From contig RHGM01000001.1 in assembly GCA_003724185.1 (NCBI GenBank), positions 973,343 through 1,037,342 of the forward strand: a DNA stretch of 64,000 bases, written 5' to 3'. Each line of letters opens with the position of its first letter. Position 1 is the first letter of the stretch. The notes under the pieces were generated by a model. It worked only from the letters and a program-made list of their open reading frames with translations, was not told the DNA's origin and made no database searches. This stretch comes from Porphyrobacter sp. IPPAS B-1204. GTDB lineage: Bacteria; Pseudomonadota; Alphaproteobacteria; Sphingomonadales; Sphingomonadaceae. The translations under genes and the position numbers were made by a program. This document shows positions 32,654 through 41,420 of this stretch, one piece after another.

Positions 32654-33685
32654 CTAATCGCGCTTAAACGCCCGGACGCTTTCGGGATCGGGCTGGACGC
32701 TGTAGGTCTTGTGCGGATCAACCGGCAGCACGGTTTCAACGGTGATCGCCGCCCCGTCTCCCCCTTCGAGCAACACCCGGTTTCTTGCCCCCAATGGGTG
32801 CACATCACGCACCCGGCAACCGCGCACGTCCGCCACCGGCACCAGCCGGTCAGCCTGCACCAGCAGATCGAGGACGGGCGCATCGGGTAGCGGCCCGGCC
32901 AGGCTCGCCAGCGGCCACAGCCCGAACGGCGTGTCCAGCCCGCCATCGACCTGCGTGCCCGCGATCACCTGAGCCCCGCTGAAAATCGCGCCGACGGCGG
33001 CGGTGGCGGGCGCTTCGTGCAATTCGGGCGGCGTGCCAAACTGGACGATGCGCCCGCCCTCCATCACGGCAATCCGGTCTGCAATATCGAGCGCCTCGGC
33101 CGGATCATGCGTCACCAGCACCACGGTCGAACCGGCCTCGCGCAGCAGGATGCGGCATTCGCGGCGCAGGGCACGGCGCAGCACGATGTCGACGCTGGCG
33201 AAAGGTTCATCCATCAGCAGCACCCGCGGCCCCGGCGCCATGGCGCGGGCGAGCGCCGCGCGCTGCTGCTGCCCGCCGGACAATTCATGCGGATAGCGCG
33301 CGCCCATGCCTGCCAGACCAACCTTGGCAAGCCATGCGTCCGCCTCGGCCTGAAGCACCTTGGGCCGCGCCTTGGGCAGGCCGAAGGCGACATTGGCGGC
33401 CAGCGTCATGTGCGGGAACAGCGCGCCGTCCTGAAACACCAGCCCCACCGGGCGGGCCTCTGGCGGAGGGCTGGCGCGATCATCCGCCAGCACGTCATCG
33501 CCCAGCATGATGGCACCCTGCTGCACCCGCAACAGCCCCGCCGCGAGGCCCAGCAGTGTTGACTTCCCGCAACCCGACGCGCCAAGCAGGCAGGTGATCT
33601 CGCCGTTCGGCGCGCTGAAAGAAATGTCCTCCAGCGCCCGCACCTCACCATAAGCATGGGCAATATGACGAAATTCGAGGCTCAA
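32654..33685 (-). CDS. fbpC: Iron(III) ABC transporter ATP-binding protein
   Basis: A 343-residue ABC ATPase. Walker A is 'GASGCGKST' (about residues 33-41), signature 'LSGGQQQR', Walker B 'VLLMDEPFASVD', H-loop 'VTHDPAEALD', then a C-terminal regulatory domain (about 240-343). The predicted start is a TTG at 33685; no ATG or GTG fits the conserved N-terminus ('EFRHIAHAYGEV'). This TTG overlaps the ATG of the divergent permease gene by one base. fbpC and fbpA lie in order on the minus strand. Confidence 0.88.
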   Translation of the reverse strand: MSLEFRHIAHAYGEVRALEDISFSAPNGEITCLLGASGCGKSTLLGLAAGLLRVQQGAIMLGDDVLADDRASPPPEARPVGLVFQDGALFPHMTLAANVAFGLPKARPKVLQAEADAWLAKVGLAGMGARYPHELSGGQQQRAALARAMAPGPRVLLMDEPFASVDIVLRRALRRECRILLREAGSTVVLVTHDPAEALDIADRIAVMEGGRIVQFGTPPELHEAPATAAVGAIFSGAQVIAGTQVDGGLDTPFGLWPLASLAGPLPDAPVLDLLVQADRLVPVADVRGCRVRDVHPLGARNRVLLEGGDGAAITVETVLPVDPHKTYSVQPDPESVRAFKRD

Positions 33686-35400
33686 TGACCGATCCAGCCC
33701 AGTCCGTTCAGGGGTTGCAGGTGAGCCGCCTTAGGCAAATTGCGCGGCCCAAAGCAAGCAAACCCGCCGCAGCCAGCGGCTGGACCATCGGCGCGCTGGC
33801 GGTTGCCGCACTGGCTGGGCTGCCGATTGCAGCGATCATCTGGGCTGCGCTGGCAGGCGCCGGCCCGGGATCGGGGGAGACACTGGGCAATCTCGCCGCC
33901 ACCGTGCTGCCGACCTACATTGCCAACACGGCCCTGCTGATGCTGCTGGCGGGCGGCATCGCGGCGAGCGTTGGCACGGGCTGCGCGTGGCTGATTACCG
34001 CGACCCGGTTTCCCGGACGCCGCGTGCTGGGCTGGGCGCTGGTGCTGCCGCTGGCGCTCCCCGCCTATCTCGCCGCCTATATCTATGCCGATATCCTCGA
34101 TTTTGCCGGGCCGGTGCAGAGCGCGATCCGGCAGGTGACCGGCTGGGGGGCGGCAGATTATGCCTTTCCCGACATCCGGTCGCTCGGCGGGGGCGCGTTG
34201 GTGCTGGGCTTTGTCCTTTACCCCTACGTGTACCTTCTGGCGCGGACAGCCTTTGCCACGCAGAGCCTGACGCAGTTTCGCGCGGCGCGCAGCCTTGGAG
34301 CCTCGCCTTCGCGGGCGTTCTGGCGGGTTGCCCTGCCCGGCGCCCGCCCCGCCATCGCTGGGGGCCTTGCGCTGGTGCTGATGGAGGTGCTGGCGGATTT
34401 TGGCGTGGCCGAATATTTTGCCATTCCCACCTTTTCGACCGGCATCTTCCGCAGCTGGCTGGCGATGGGCGACAAGGCGGCCGCGCTGACACTGGCGGCG
34501 GTGATGCTGGTGTTCGTGATCGCGCTGGTCGCATGGGAGGCGCAAACGCGCAGCGGCCGCAGCGACAGCCGTGATGGCCTTGCCGGGCGGGGCACGCATG
34601 ATGAGCCGCTGGTCGCCCTGTCACCGCTGGGCAAAGGGCTGGCCTTCGCCGCCTGCCTCACACCGGTGCTGATCGGCTTCATTCTGCCCGCGGGATACCT
34701 CGCCAGCCTTGCGCTGACCGACACGGCGCAGGCGGCTGCGGGAGAGCTTGCCACCTATATGCAAGGCAGCCTGTGGCTGGGGCTGGCGACCGCCGCACTG
34801 TGCCTTGCCGCCGCGCTGCTGCTCGCTTTCGCCCGTGCGCGGTCAGCCTCCCGCGTTACCGCCAGCGCGATCCGGCTGGCGACGCTGGGCTATGCCTTGC
34901 CCGGCGCGCTGCTGGCGGTGGGCCTTCTCGCTCCGCTGGGCCTGCTCGATCAAGGCATCACGCGGTTCGCCCGCGACAATCTGGGCTGGAGCGGCGGGCT
35001 GCTGCTGACGGGGACGAGCGCGGTGCTGGTCTATGCCCTATCGGTGCGGTTCCTGACGGTGGCCTATAACAGTGTCAGCGGAGGCCTTGCGCGCATTCCC
35101 CCCGGCCTCGATGCCGCCGCGCGCAGCCTTGGCGCTGGCCCGGCGCAGGTGCTGGCGCGGATCTATGCGCCCTTGCTCGCGCCCAGCCTCGCCGGAGCCG
35201 CCGCGCTGGTGTTCATCGACACCTTGCGCGAATTGCCCGCCACGCTGATCCTGCGGCCCTTCAACCTCGAAACCCTTGCCACCCGCACCTACCGCCTCGC
35301 CAGTGACGAACGGCTGGTGGAGGCGGCAATCCCCGCGCTGATCCTGCTGGCGGCGGGGCTGCTGCCGGTGCTGGTGCTGAACCGGCTGGGGAAAAGGTAG
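33685..35400 (+). CDS. fbpB: Iron(III) ABC transporter permease
   Basis: A 571-residue two-domain permease of the FbpB type, with about 12 membrane helices. Each half has an ABC EAA loop: 'AARSLGASPSRAFWRVALPG' and 'AARSLGAGPAQVLARIYAPL'. It transports ferric iron with FbpA and FbpC encoded divergently. The ATG at 33685 has GAGG six bases upstream; a GTG at 33721 with AGGGG upstream is an equally good start giving a 559-residue protein. Splitting the permease from its ATPase on opposite strands is unusual for this family. Confidence 0.88.
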   Translation: MTDPAQSVQGLQVSRLRQIARPKASKPAAASGWTIGALAVAALAGLPIAAIIWAALAGAGPGSGETLGNLAATVLPTYIANTALLMLLAGGIAASVGTGCAWLITATRFPGRRVLGWALVLPLALPAYLAAYIYADILDFAGPVQSAIRQVTGWGAADYAFPDIRSLGGGALVLGFVLYPYVYLLARTAFATQSLTQFRAARSLGASPSRAFWRVALPGARPAIAGGLALVLMEVLADFGVAEYFAIPTFSTGIFRSWLAMGDKAAALTLAAVMLVFVIALVAWEAQTRSGRSDSRDGLAGRGTHDEPLVALSPLGKGLAFAACLTPVLIGFILPAGYLASLALTDTAQAAAGELATYMQGSLWLGLATAALCLAAALLLAFARARSASRVTASAIRLATLGYALPGALLAVGLLAPLGLLDQGITRFARDNLGWSGGLLLTGTSAVLVYALSVRFLTVAYNSVSGGLARIPPGLDAAARSLGAGPAQVLARIYAPLLAPSLAGAAALVFIDTLRELPATLILRPFNLETLATRTYRLASDERLVEAAIPALILLAAGLLPVLVLNRLGKR

Positions 35401-35471
35401 ACTGAAAGTGTAACGCCAGCCTGTCAGTCGGGCTTGTCCGACGCGCTTCAACCGTTCACAAGGCGCACGAC

Positions 35472-36473
35472 ATGGCACGCTTCCCCTTCTCCGCAATCGT
35501 CGGCCAAGACGAGATGAAACAGGCGCTGCTGATTGCCGCCGTCGATCCCAGCATTGGCGGGGTGATGGTGTTCGGCGATCGCGGCACCGGCAAGAGCACC
35601 GCCGCGCGCGCTCTCGCCAGTCTGCTGCCGCCGATAATGGCTGCGGATGGCTGCCCCTATGGTGCCTCGAAAGAGGATCAGGCCCGCTATCCCGGCGTAT
35701 GCGGCACCGGCAAGATGGTGAAGCGCGCCGTGCCCTTCATCGACATGCCGCTGGGCGCGACCGAGGACCGGGTGATCGGCAGCCTCGATCTGGAACGCGC
35801 GCTCAGGTCGGGCGAGAAAGCGTTTGAACCCGGCCTGCTGGCCAAGGCGCATCGCGGGTTCCTGTATATCGACGAGATCAACCTGCTCGAAGATCATCTC
35901 GTCGATCTGCTGCTTGATGTCGCCGCATCGGGCGAGAACGTGGTCGAGCGTGAGGGCCTTTCCATCCGCCACCCGGCCAAGTTCGTCCTGATCGGCAGCG
36001 GCAACCCGGAAGAGGGCGAATTGCGCCCGCAATTGCTCGACCGTTTCGGCCTGTCGGTCGAAGTGCGCAGCCCCAAGGACATCGAAGTGCGCATCGCGAT
36101 CATGCGCCTCGTCGCCGAGAACGAGCGTGATCCCGAAGGCTTCGCTGCGCGCTGGGCCGGCGAGGACGAGGCGATCCTCAAGCGTGTTGCCAAGGGCAAG
36201 GCCCGCCTGCCCAAGCTGGAAGCGGGCGAGGATGTGCTGCGCGATGCCGCCGAACTGTGCCTTGCGGTGGGCGCCGATGGCCTGCGCGGCGAACTCACCC
36301 TGATGCGCGCTGCCCGCGCACTGGCGGCGCTGGAGGGGGCGAAGAAAGTCACCCGCAAGCACCTGATCGCTATCGCGCCGTCTGCGCTGCGGCACCGGCT
36401 GCGGCGCGATGTGCTGGACGAAACCGGCTCCACCGTGCGCATCACCCGGGCGATTGCCGAGCTGTTCAGATGA
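35472..36473 (+). CDS. bchI: Magnesium chelatase subunit I
   Basis: A 333-residue AAA+ ATPase of the Mg-chelatase that inserts Mg2+ into protoporphyrin IX, the committed step to bacteriochlorophyll. Walker A is 'GDRGTGKS' (35-42), Walker B 'LYIDE' (131-135), and sensor-1/arginine-finger regions follow ('LIGSGNPEEGELRPQLLDRF'). It forms the hexameric motor with BchD. First gene of the bchIDO operon and the left border of the photosynthesis cluster. Its stop overlaps the bchD start (ATGA). Confidence 0.96.
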   Translation: MARFPFSAIVGQDEMKQALLIAAVDPSIGGVMVFGDRGTGKSTAARALASLLPPIMAADGCPYGASKEDQARYPGVCGTGKMVKRAVPFIDMPLGATEDRVIGSLDLERALRSGEKAFEPGLLAKAHRGFLYIDEINLLEDHLVDLLLDVAASGENVVEREGLSIRHPAKFVLIGSGNPEEGELRPQLLDRFGLSVEVRSPKDIEVRIAIMRLVAENERDPEGFAARWAGEDEAILKRVAKGKARLPKLEAGEDVLRDAAELCLAVGADGLRGELTLMRAARALAALEGAKKVTRKHLIAIAPSALRHRLRRDVLDETGSTVRITRAIAELFR

Positions 36474-38164
36474 CACCCGACACCGCCGCTGATCCGCTGG
36501 AAGATGCGGTGCTGGCGGCGCGGCTGTTCACCCTCGCTCCGCAAGTGTTCAAGGGCATGGTCCTGCGCGGCGGCAGTCCGGCGCGCGAGGCTCTTGTTGC
36601 GGGTTTGGGAGAGGCGGTGACGCTCAGGCGGATACCCGGCCATGTCGATGACGAACGCCTGCTCGGCGGGATCGACCTTGCCGCGAGCCTCTCTGCAGGA
36701 AGGCCGATCCGCCAGACCGGACTGATCGAGGAGGCATTCGGCGGCGCGCTGATTGCGGGCATGGCCGAACGGATGGATGGCAGCATCGCCGGGCGGCTGG
36801 CGCAAGCTCTCGACTATGCACAGGCCGCTTTGGTGCTGCTCGACGATGCGAGTGATCCTGACGAAGCCCCGCCCGCCAGCCTGACCGAACGGCTCGCCTT
36901 CATCTGCGACCTTTCGGCATCGCGGCGCTGGCAAGGAGTGGAGCTTGCCCCGGCGGCGGGCACGCTGGCTGCGGTTGCCCCCCTTGGTGACGACGCCCTG
37001 CGCGCCCTCGCCGCCACGGCCGAGGCGCTGGGTGTGGACTCTGTGCGGGCGCTGATCTTTGCTGGCGAGACCGCACGGGGTCTGGCAGCGCTGGACGGGC
37101 GCTCCTCAGCCGAAAGCACCGATCTGGCGGCTGCGGTTCGCCTTGTGCTCGCCCCGCGTGCCACCCGCCTGCCCTCGCCGGAACAGGAGGCTCCGCCAGA
37201 GGAACCCGAACAGCCCCCGCCCCCCGATGGCGAGCGGGACGATCAATCGGACAGCGAGCAGCAGCAGCAAGATCTCGACCTGTCGGACATTCTGGTTGAA
37301 GCGGCCAAGGCGGCGATCCCGGCGGGCCTGCTGGAACAACTCGCCCAAGGGAAAGCCCCGCGCCGTTCGTCCAGCAGCGGCACAGGCCAGAAGCGCAAGG
37401 CCGCCACCCGCGGCAAACCGCTGGGCGCCCGCCCCGGAATGCCGCGCGGCGGGGCGAAGCTGGCGCTGATCGACAGCCTGCGCGCTGCCGTGCCGTGGCA
37501 GGCAGTGAGGCGGCGCGAGAACGGCGTCGACCCCGCTGCCCCGATCATCATGCGCAAGGAAGACCTGCGCATCCGCCGCTTTGAAGAACGCGCCGCCCGC
37601 GTGACGATCTTCGCGGTGGACGCGTCAGGCTCCGCTGCCGCCGCTCGGTTGGCCGAGGCCAAGGGCGCGGTCGAACTGATGCTGGGGCAGGCCTATGTCA
37701 CCCGCTCGGAGGTCGCGCTGGTCGCCTTCCGGGGGACGAGTGCCGAGTTGATCCTGCCCCCTACCCGCAGCCTCACCCGTGCGCGGCGCACATTGGCGGA
37801 ACTGCCCGGCGGCGGAGGCACGCCGCTCGCCATGGGCCTCAACGCCGCGCGCGAAGTGGCCGAGGCCGTGATCGCCCGCGGGCGCAGCGCGGCGCTGGTG
37901 ATCCTGACCGACGGGCGCGCCAATATCGCCGCCGACGGCGCGCCCGGCCGCCCGCAGGCCGCCGCCGATGCCGAGGCCGCTGCCAAGGCGATCTACGCCC
38001 GCGGGATCGATGCGCTCGTGGTCGATATCTCCGCCCGCCCCGGCCCGGAAGGCGCAGCGCTGGCGCAGGCTTTGGGGGGCCGCTTCCTCGCCCTGCCCCG
38101 CGCTGACGCTCGCATGATCCAGGCCGCGATCAACGCCGTGCAGCCGGTGGGCAAGGCGGCATGA
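36470..38164 (+). CDS. bchD: Magnesium chelatase subunit D
   Basis: A 564-residue partner of BchI. The N-terminal half is a degenerate AAA+ domain without a usable Walker A. Next come an acidic/Pro-rich linker (about 235-270) and a C-terminal von Willebrand-A domain. The MIDAS motif is seen as 'DASGS' (384-388), the Thr in 'GGGGTPL', and the Asp in 'ILTDGRANI'. The ATG at 36470 shares ATGA with the bchI stop; an open frame continues upstream only as a shadow of bchI. It is followed by bchO, again with a four-base overlap. Confidence 0.95.
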   Translation: MTPDTAADPLEDAVLAARLFTLAPQVFKGMVLRGGSPAREALVAGLGEAVTLRRIPGHVDDERLLGGIDLAASLSAGRPIRQTGLIEEAFGGALIAGMAERMDGSIAGRLAQALDYAQAALVLLDDASDPDEAPPASLTERLAFICDLSASRRWQGVELAPAAGTLAAVAPLGDDALRALAATAEALGVDSVRALIFAGETARGLAALDGRSSAESTDLAAAVRLVLAPRATRLPSPEQEAPPEEPEQPPPPDGERDDQSDSEQQQQDLDLSDILVEAAKAAIPAGLLEQLAQGKAPRRSSSSGTGQKRKAATRGKPLGARPGMPRGGAKLALIDSLRAAVPWQAVRRRENGVDPAAPIIMRKEDLRIRRFEERAARVTIFAVDASGSAAAARLAEAKGAVELMLGQAYVTRSEVALVAFRGTSAELILPPTRSLTRARRTLAELPGGGGTPLAMGLNAAREVAEAVIARGRSAALVILTDGRANIAADGAPGRPQAAADAEAAAKAIYARGIDALVVDISARPGPEGAALAQALGGRFLALPRADARMIQAAINAVQPVGKAA

Positions 38165-39033
38165 GCGCGCTCGACTGGAACCGCGAAGGGCTGATCTGGC
38201 CGCACCGCGAGACCAGCGACTTCGTGCAGACCGGCGCCTCGCGCTGGCATGTGCAACGCATGGGTTCCGGCCCGCCGCTGTTGCTGCTCCACGGGACCGG
38301 TGCCTCGGTCCATTCGTGGCGCGGGCTGATGCCCTTGCTGGCCCAGACGCACACCGTGATCGCCCCCGATCTGCCGCGCCACGCCTTCACCACCGGGCAC
38401 GATGCCTACGCGATGAGCCTGCCCGCAATGGCGCGTGAGATCGCAGGGCTGATGCAGACGCTGGAGGTGCAGCCCACCGCCATCATCGGCCATTCGGCCG
38501 GCGCAGCGATTGCGATGCAATTGGCGCTGGATCACCGCTACACCGGCCCGATTGTGGGCCTGAATTCCGCGCTGCGGCCCTTCCCCGGCGCGCTGGCGCA
38601 GATCTTCCCGGCGGTGGCCAAGGCGCTGTTCGTCAACCCGCTGGTGCCGCGGTTCTTTGCCGGCAGCATCGATCTTGTCGGCGGGGCCAAGAAGTTCCTG
38701 TGGCGATCAACCCATTCGCATATCGATGCCGAAGGGCTGGCCTGTTACCGCACCCTGCTGAAGCACCCCGGCCACGCGGGCGGCGCGCTTGCCATGATGG
38801 CGAACTGGGACTTGCCCGGCCTGCGGTTGCGGATGGGCGATGTGCGCAATCCGGTGCTGCTGGTGCACGGCGCGAATGACCCGGCGATCCCGCTCGACTG
38901 GGCGCGTGATGCGCATGGCTGGCTGGCGAACGCGCGGCTTGAAGTGCTCCCCGGTCTCGGCCATCTTGCCCACGAGGAAGCGCCCGATAAGGCCGCCGCG
39001 CAGATCATCGCTTTCCTCGCCGAGCACAAATAG
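38161..39033 (+). CDS. bchO: BchO, alpha/beta hydrolase of the Mg-chelatase operon
   Basis: A 290-residue alpha/beta-hydrolase. The nucleophile elbow is 'GHSAGA', oxyanion region 'LLHGTGAS', acid loop 'VLLVHGANDPAIPL' and a C-terminal His in 'GLGHLAHEEAP'. bchO always follows bchID in purple bacteria and is needed for normal bacteriochlorophyll amounts; its exact reaction is not settled. The start overlaps the bchD stop. Confidence 0.92.
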   Translation: MSALDWNREGLIWPHRETSDFVQTGASRWHVQRMGSGPPLLLLHGTGASVHSWRGLMPLLAQTHTVIAPDLPRHAFTTGHDAYAMSLPAMAREIAGLMQTLEVQPTAIIGHSAGAAIAMQLALDHRYTGPIVGLNSALRPFPGALAQIFPAVAKALFVNPLVPRFFAGSIDLVGGAKKFLWRSTHSHIDAEGLACYRTLLKHPGHAGGALAMMANWDLPGLRLRMGDVRNPVLLVHGANDPAIPLDWARDAHGWLANARLEVLPGLGHLAHEEAPDKAAAQIIAFLAEHK

Positions 39034-39043
39034 GAGCCGCGCC

Positions 39044-39211
39044 ATGGATAGCACCTCATTCGGCTGGATCGAGCTGGTGCTGTTCTATGGTATCGCGGTC
39101 GGCTTTGGCGTGTGGCAATGGCTGAAGATGGACCGGATGCTGAAGAAGACCCGCGCAGAGAAAGCGGCAAAGGAAGCGGCAGAAACCGACCGCGATCCGC
39201 CCGCTCCTTAA
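39044..39211 (+). CDS. Small single-span membrane protein downstream of bchO
   Basis: A 55-residue protein with one hydrophobic helix ('WIELVLFYGIAVGFGVWQWL', about 8-27) followed by a charged Lys/Glu/Ala-rich cytoplasmic tail. GGAG lies 8 bases before the ATG and the gene starts 10 bases after the bchO stop, so it looks like the fourth gene of bchIDO. Candidate small pigment-pathway scaffold; function unknown. Confidence 0.65.
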   Translation: MDSTSFGWIELVLFYGIAVGFGVWQWLKMDRMLKKTRAEKAAKEAAETDRDPPAP

Positions 39212-39239
39212 TTCAGACAGAGACGCAGCGGCCCCGCGC

Positions 39240-40325
39240 TCAAGCGCTCAGGCGGCGGTGCGTCACGTTCGGCGCATCAGGCAGGGCCGCGCAATCCAGC
39301 AGGTCAGCAAGGCACATCGGATTGGCCGCCAATGTGGGGTGCGGCGAATAGCCGTCATGCCAGTATTTGGCCTCGATCATGTCACGCGCAATGCTCATCC
39401 CGAAAATCCGCCGGGGCTGCGGCGATCGGTTGTCTGGCCCTGCATGAAGCAGATCGCTGCGGTAGAGGATGACCGTGCCCTTGCGGGGCGCCATCTGCAC
39501 CATGCGAAACAGCTTATCCATGGCCTCGCGGTGGCGATACAGCTTCCACACAGTGCGCGGACCCAGCGTGCGAAGGCTGAACTGGGAATTCTTGCCGAGG
39601 AGGAAGCGCAACAGATTCGGTTGGTGCTGATCCCACTTGGTTGAAAACACCCGGTCCCAAAACTCGCCCGGCGCCAGCGCAGGCTCTTCGCCTTTGCGCA
39701 TGCGCCACAATTTCTTCAGATTGTGACGGAAGATGCGATAATTGCACCGTGTCCGGAACAGCTCCGTCAGCTCGCGGGCCATGCCGCCATGGTTGTTGTC
39801 GGAGCCGCCATAGAGGTGCGTGCCCGGCACAAACACCGTGCCCCCCTGCTGATCCGAGACATCTTCCACGGCAGCAAACAGGCTGATCACGCCTGCCGGG
39901 TCGCGGTGGATGTACTGGTGCGACGAGCCGCGATAGCTGGTGAAGGTGGCGATTTCGAGCACCGGGCGCGAGCGGCCGCAATACTCCGAATAGACGCCTT
40001 CAAGCCGCTGGCACAGCATGGCCGCAAAACCGGTGACAGGCGGGGTCGAAGGGAGCGAGCAGAAGTCGCGGCGCAGGTAGGCATTGTCCGTTTCGCTGGC
40101 GAAGGCGCTGCGGCTGCGGTCGGGATCCTCGATGGTCTCGCGGATCAGGGCAAGACCAAGCTCCGCTTCCTCGTCCGACAGAAGCTTGGTCAGGACAACC
40201 AGTCCGTGCGTGTCCATCATTGTCAGGGCCTGGCGGACGCAATGATCCGTCAGCTTGCCCTTTTCATCAAGGACAACAGGCACTTCAAACGCTGACGTAT
40301 CGTTGGAAACCTTGAGTTCTTGCAT
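39240..40325 (-). CDS. PhyH-type Fe(II)/2-oxoglutarate dioxygenase inside the photosynthesis cluster
   Basis: A 361-residue protein with a double-stranded beta-helix of the phytanoyl-CoA dioxygenase family. The iron ligands can be assigned as His140 and Asp142 ('YIHRD') and His294 ('LLHAGPDNR'), with Arg305/306 for 2-oxoglutarate; 'QQGGTVFVPGTHL' is the family core. Such enzymes hydroxylate or desaturate lipids and natural products. The typical PGC has nothing between bchO and crtC, so the neighbours suggest a carotenoid or phytol-related step, but this is inference. It is transcribed towards bchO and lies downstream of crtC/crtD on the same strand, separated by 84 bp. Confidence 0.72.
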   Translation of the reverse strand: MQELKVSNDTSAFEVPVVLDEKGKLTDHCVRQALTMMDTHGLVVLTKLLSDEEAELGLALIRETIEDPDRSRSAFASETDNAYLRRDFCSLPSTPPVTGFAAMLCQRLEGVYSEYCGRSRPVLEIATFTSYRGSSHQYIHRDPAGVISLFAAVEDVSDQQGGTVFVPGTHLYGGSDNNHGGMARELTELFRTRCNYRIFRHNLKKLWRMRKGEEPALAPGEFWDRVFSTKWDQHQPNLLRFLLGKNSQFSLRTLGPRTVWKLYRHREAMDKLFRMVQMAPRKGTVILYRSDLLHAGPDNRSPQPRRIFGMSIARDMIEAKYWHDGYSPHPTLAANPMCLADLLDCAALPDAPNVTHRRLSA

Positions 40326-40409
40326 GCCAAACTGCCCTGTCGCGGGCCGCCTTAATGGCGCAGAACATTCACCATCGGGTTAACCTTGCCTCGTCAGGCG
40401 ATCCGCGCA

Positions 40410-41420
40410 TCAATCCTTCCGGCGCGGCATCCGGTAGGGCAGCATGAACTGCACCAGCGGGGACGAAAAGCGCCGCATGTCGAGGCTTTCCTGCACCGCC
40501 ACCACCTCCTCGCCCAGAAAGCGCGAGGCGAGTTCGCTGCGGGCGTAGAAGGGCGTATCCTCCCATGTGCGGCGCACCTCGGCCACGCCGATGTCGGACC
40601 GGGTGCGGCGGTCCACGCGCCACTTGCTGCGCGGCAGGCGAGCGATCGGAGGCAGATCGACCGGTTCGGGCGTGCCGTCACGGTCGAACCGCAGCGCGCT
40701 GGCGAACAGCGAGCCATCGCCCCGCTCGCCCTCGTAACACACCAGCGCGCCTTCGTTCAGATGCGCGCGCGACCAGTGCCAGGTGTTGAAGCCCGCCTCC
40801 AACGGCTCGGCCCCGCGGTTGTGGTCGAGATAGGCCTTGCCGCTCCACCGGATCGCGGGCGAATCCATCTCCACCTCGATCCGGGCGCGGGGGGCAAGGC
40901 AATGCCAGATGTGGTTTTCCTGCCCGTCGAGCGCGAAGGCCACGCGGTTCAATGCTTCGGGATATACGCGCACCCGGCCCACCACCGGACGCTGCCACGG
41001 CACGAACAGGCGGGTGTCACCTTCGACGATATCGATGGTGAGCGCCCCGCCCTCCCAGCGCACCGCGCTCGGCCCGATCACCAGATTGCTCGCGTCCCGG
41101 TCCACCGCGCCGCTGCCGCGCTCGGTCATCGCCCAGCGCGCCTGCGGGCCGTAGAGAGCGACGTTGAGCGACGAATGGTTCAGCGGAGCGCTCCGCCCGC
41201 TGCGCTTGTAATAAGGCGAGAACACGCTGCCCAGAAAGGCGATGATCGTCAGCCCGTGCTGCCCGTCGTCGCTGATGGCATCGACATACCACCAGCTGTA
41301 GCCGCCGGCCGCGATGTCCTCATCGAAGCGAGGTCCTTCGCGATTACCCGCGCTGCCAGCTGCCCGGACAAGGCTGCCATTGGCACCCCAGCCGCCGGAT
41401 GGGTCGCCCCGCCCGTGCAA
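40410..41420 (-). CDS. crtC: Carotenoid 1,2-hydratase (hydroxyneurosporene synthase)
   Basis: A 336-residue enzyme that adds water to the psi-end 1,2 double bond of acyclic carotenoids. Strong family sequences: 'GGYSWWYVDAISDDGQHGL', 'IIAFLGSVFSPYY', 'YLDHNRGAEPLEAGFNTWHW'. The family N-terminus begins near 'GPRFDEDI', but no ATG or GTG is in frame there. The closest standard start is the TTG at 41420, with GGGG 8 bases upstream. This gives a 172-bp overlap with crtD; an ATG at 41618 would overlap even more. The start is therefore uncertain, the rest is not. It acts before CrtD and CrtF. Confidence 0.85.
   Translation of the reverse strand: MHGRGDPSGGWGANGSLVRAAGSAGNREGPRFDEDIAAGGYSWWYVDAISDDGQHGLTIIAFLGSVFSPYYKRSGRSAPLNHSSLNVALYGPQARWAMTERGSGAVDRDASNLVIGPSAVRWEGGALTIDIVEGDTRLFVPWQRPVVGRVRVYPEALNRVAFALDGQENHIWHCLAPRARIEVEMDSPAIRWSGKAYLDHNRGAEPLEAGFNTWHWSRAHLNEGALVCYEGERGDGSLFASALRFDRDGTPEPVDLPPIARLPRSKWRVDRRTRSDIGVAEVRRTWEDTPFYARSELASRFLGEEVVAVQESLDMRRFSSPLVQFMLPYRMPRRKD

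Noticed and set aside
35409-35426. TGT-N12-TCA as a PpsR box for bchI
   Set aside because: One base off in the right arm and the inner C/G of the consensus is missing; too weak to annotate.
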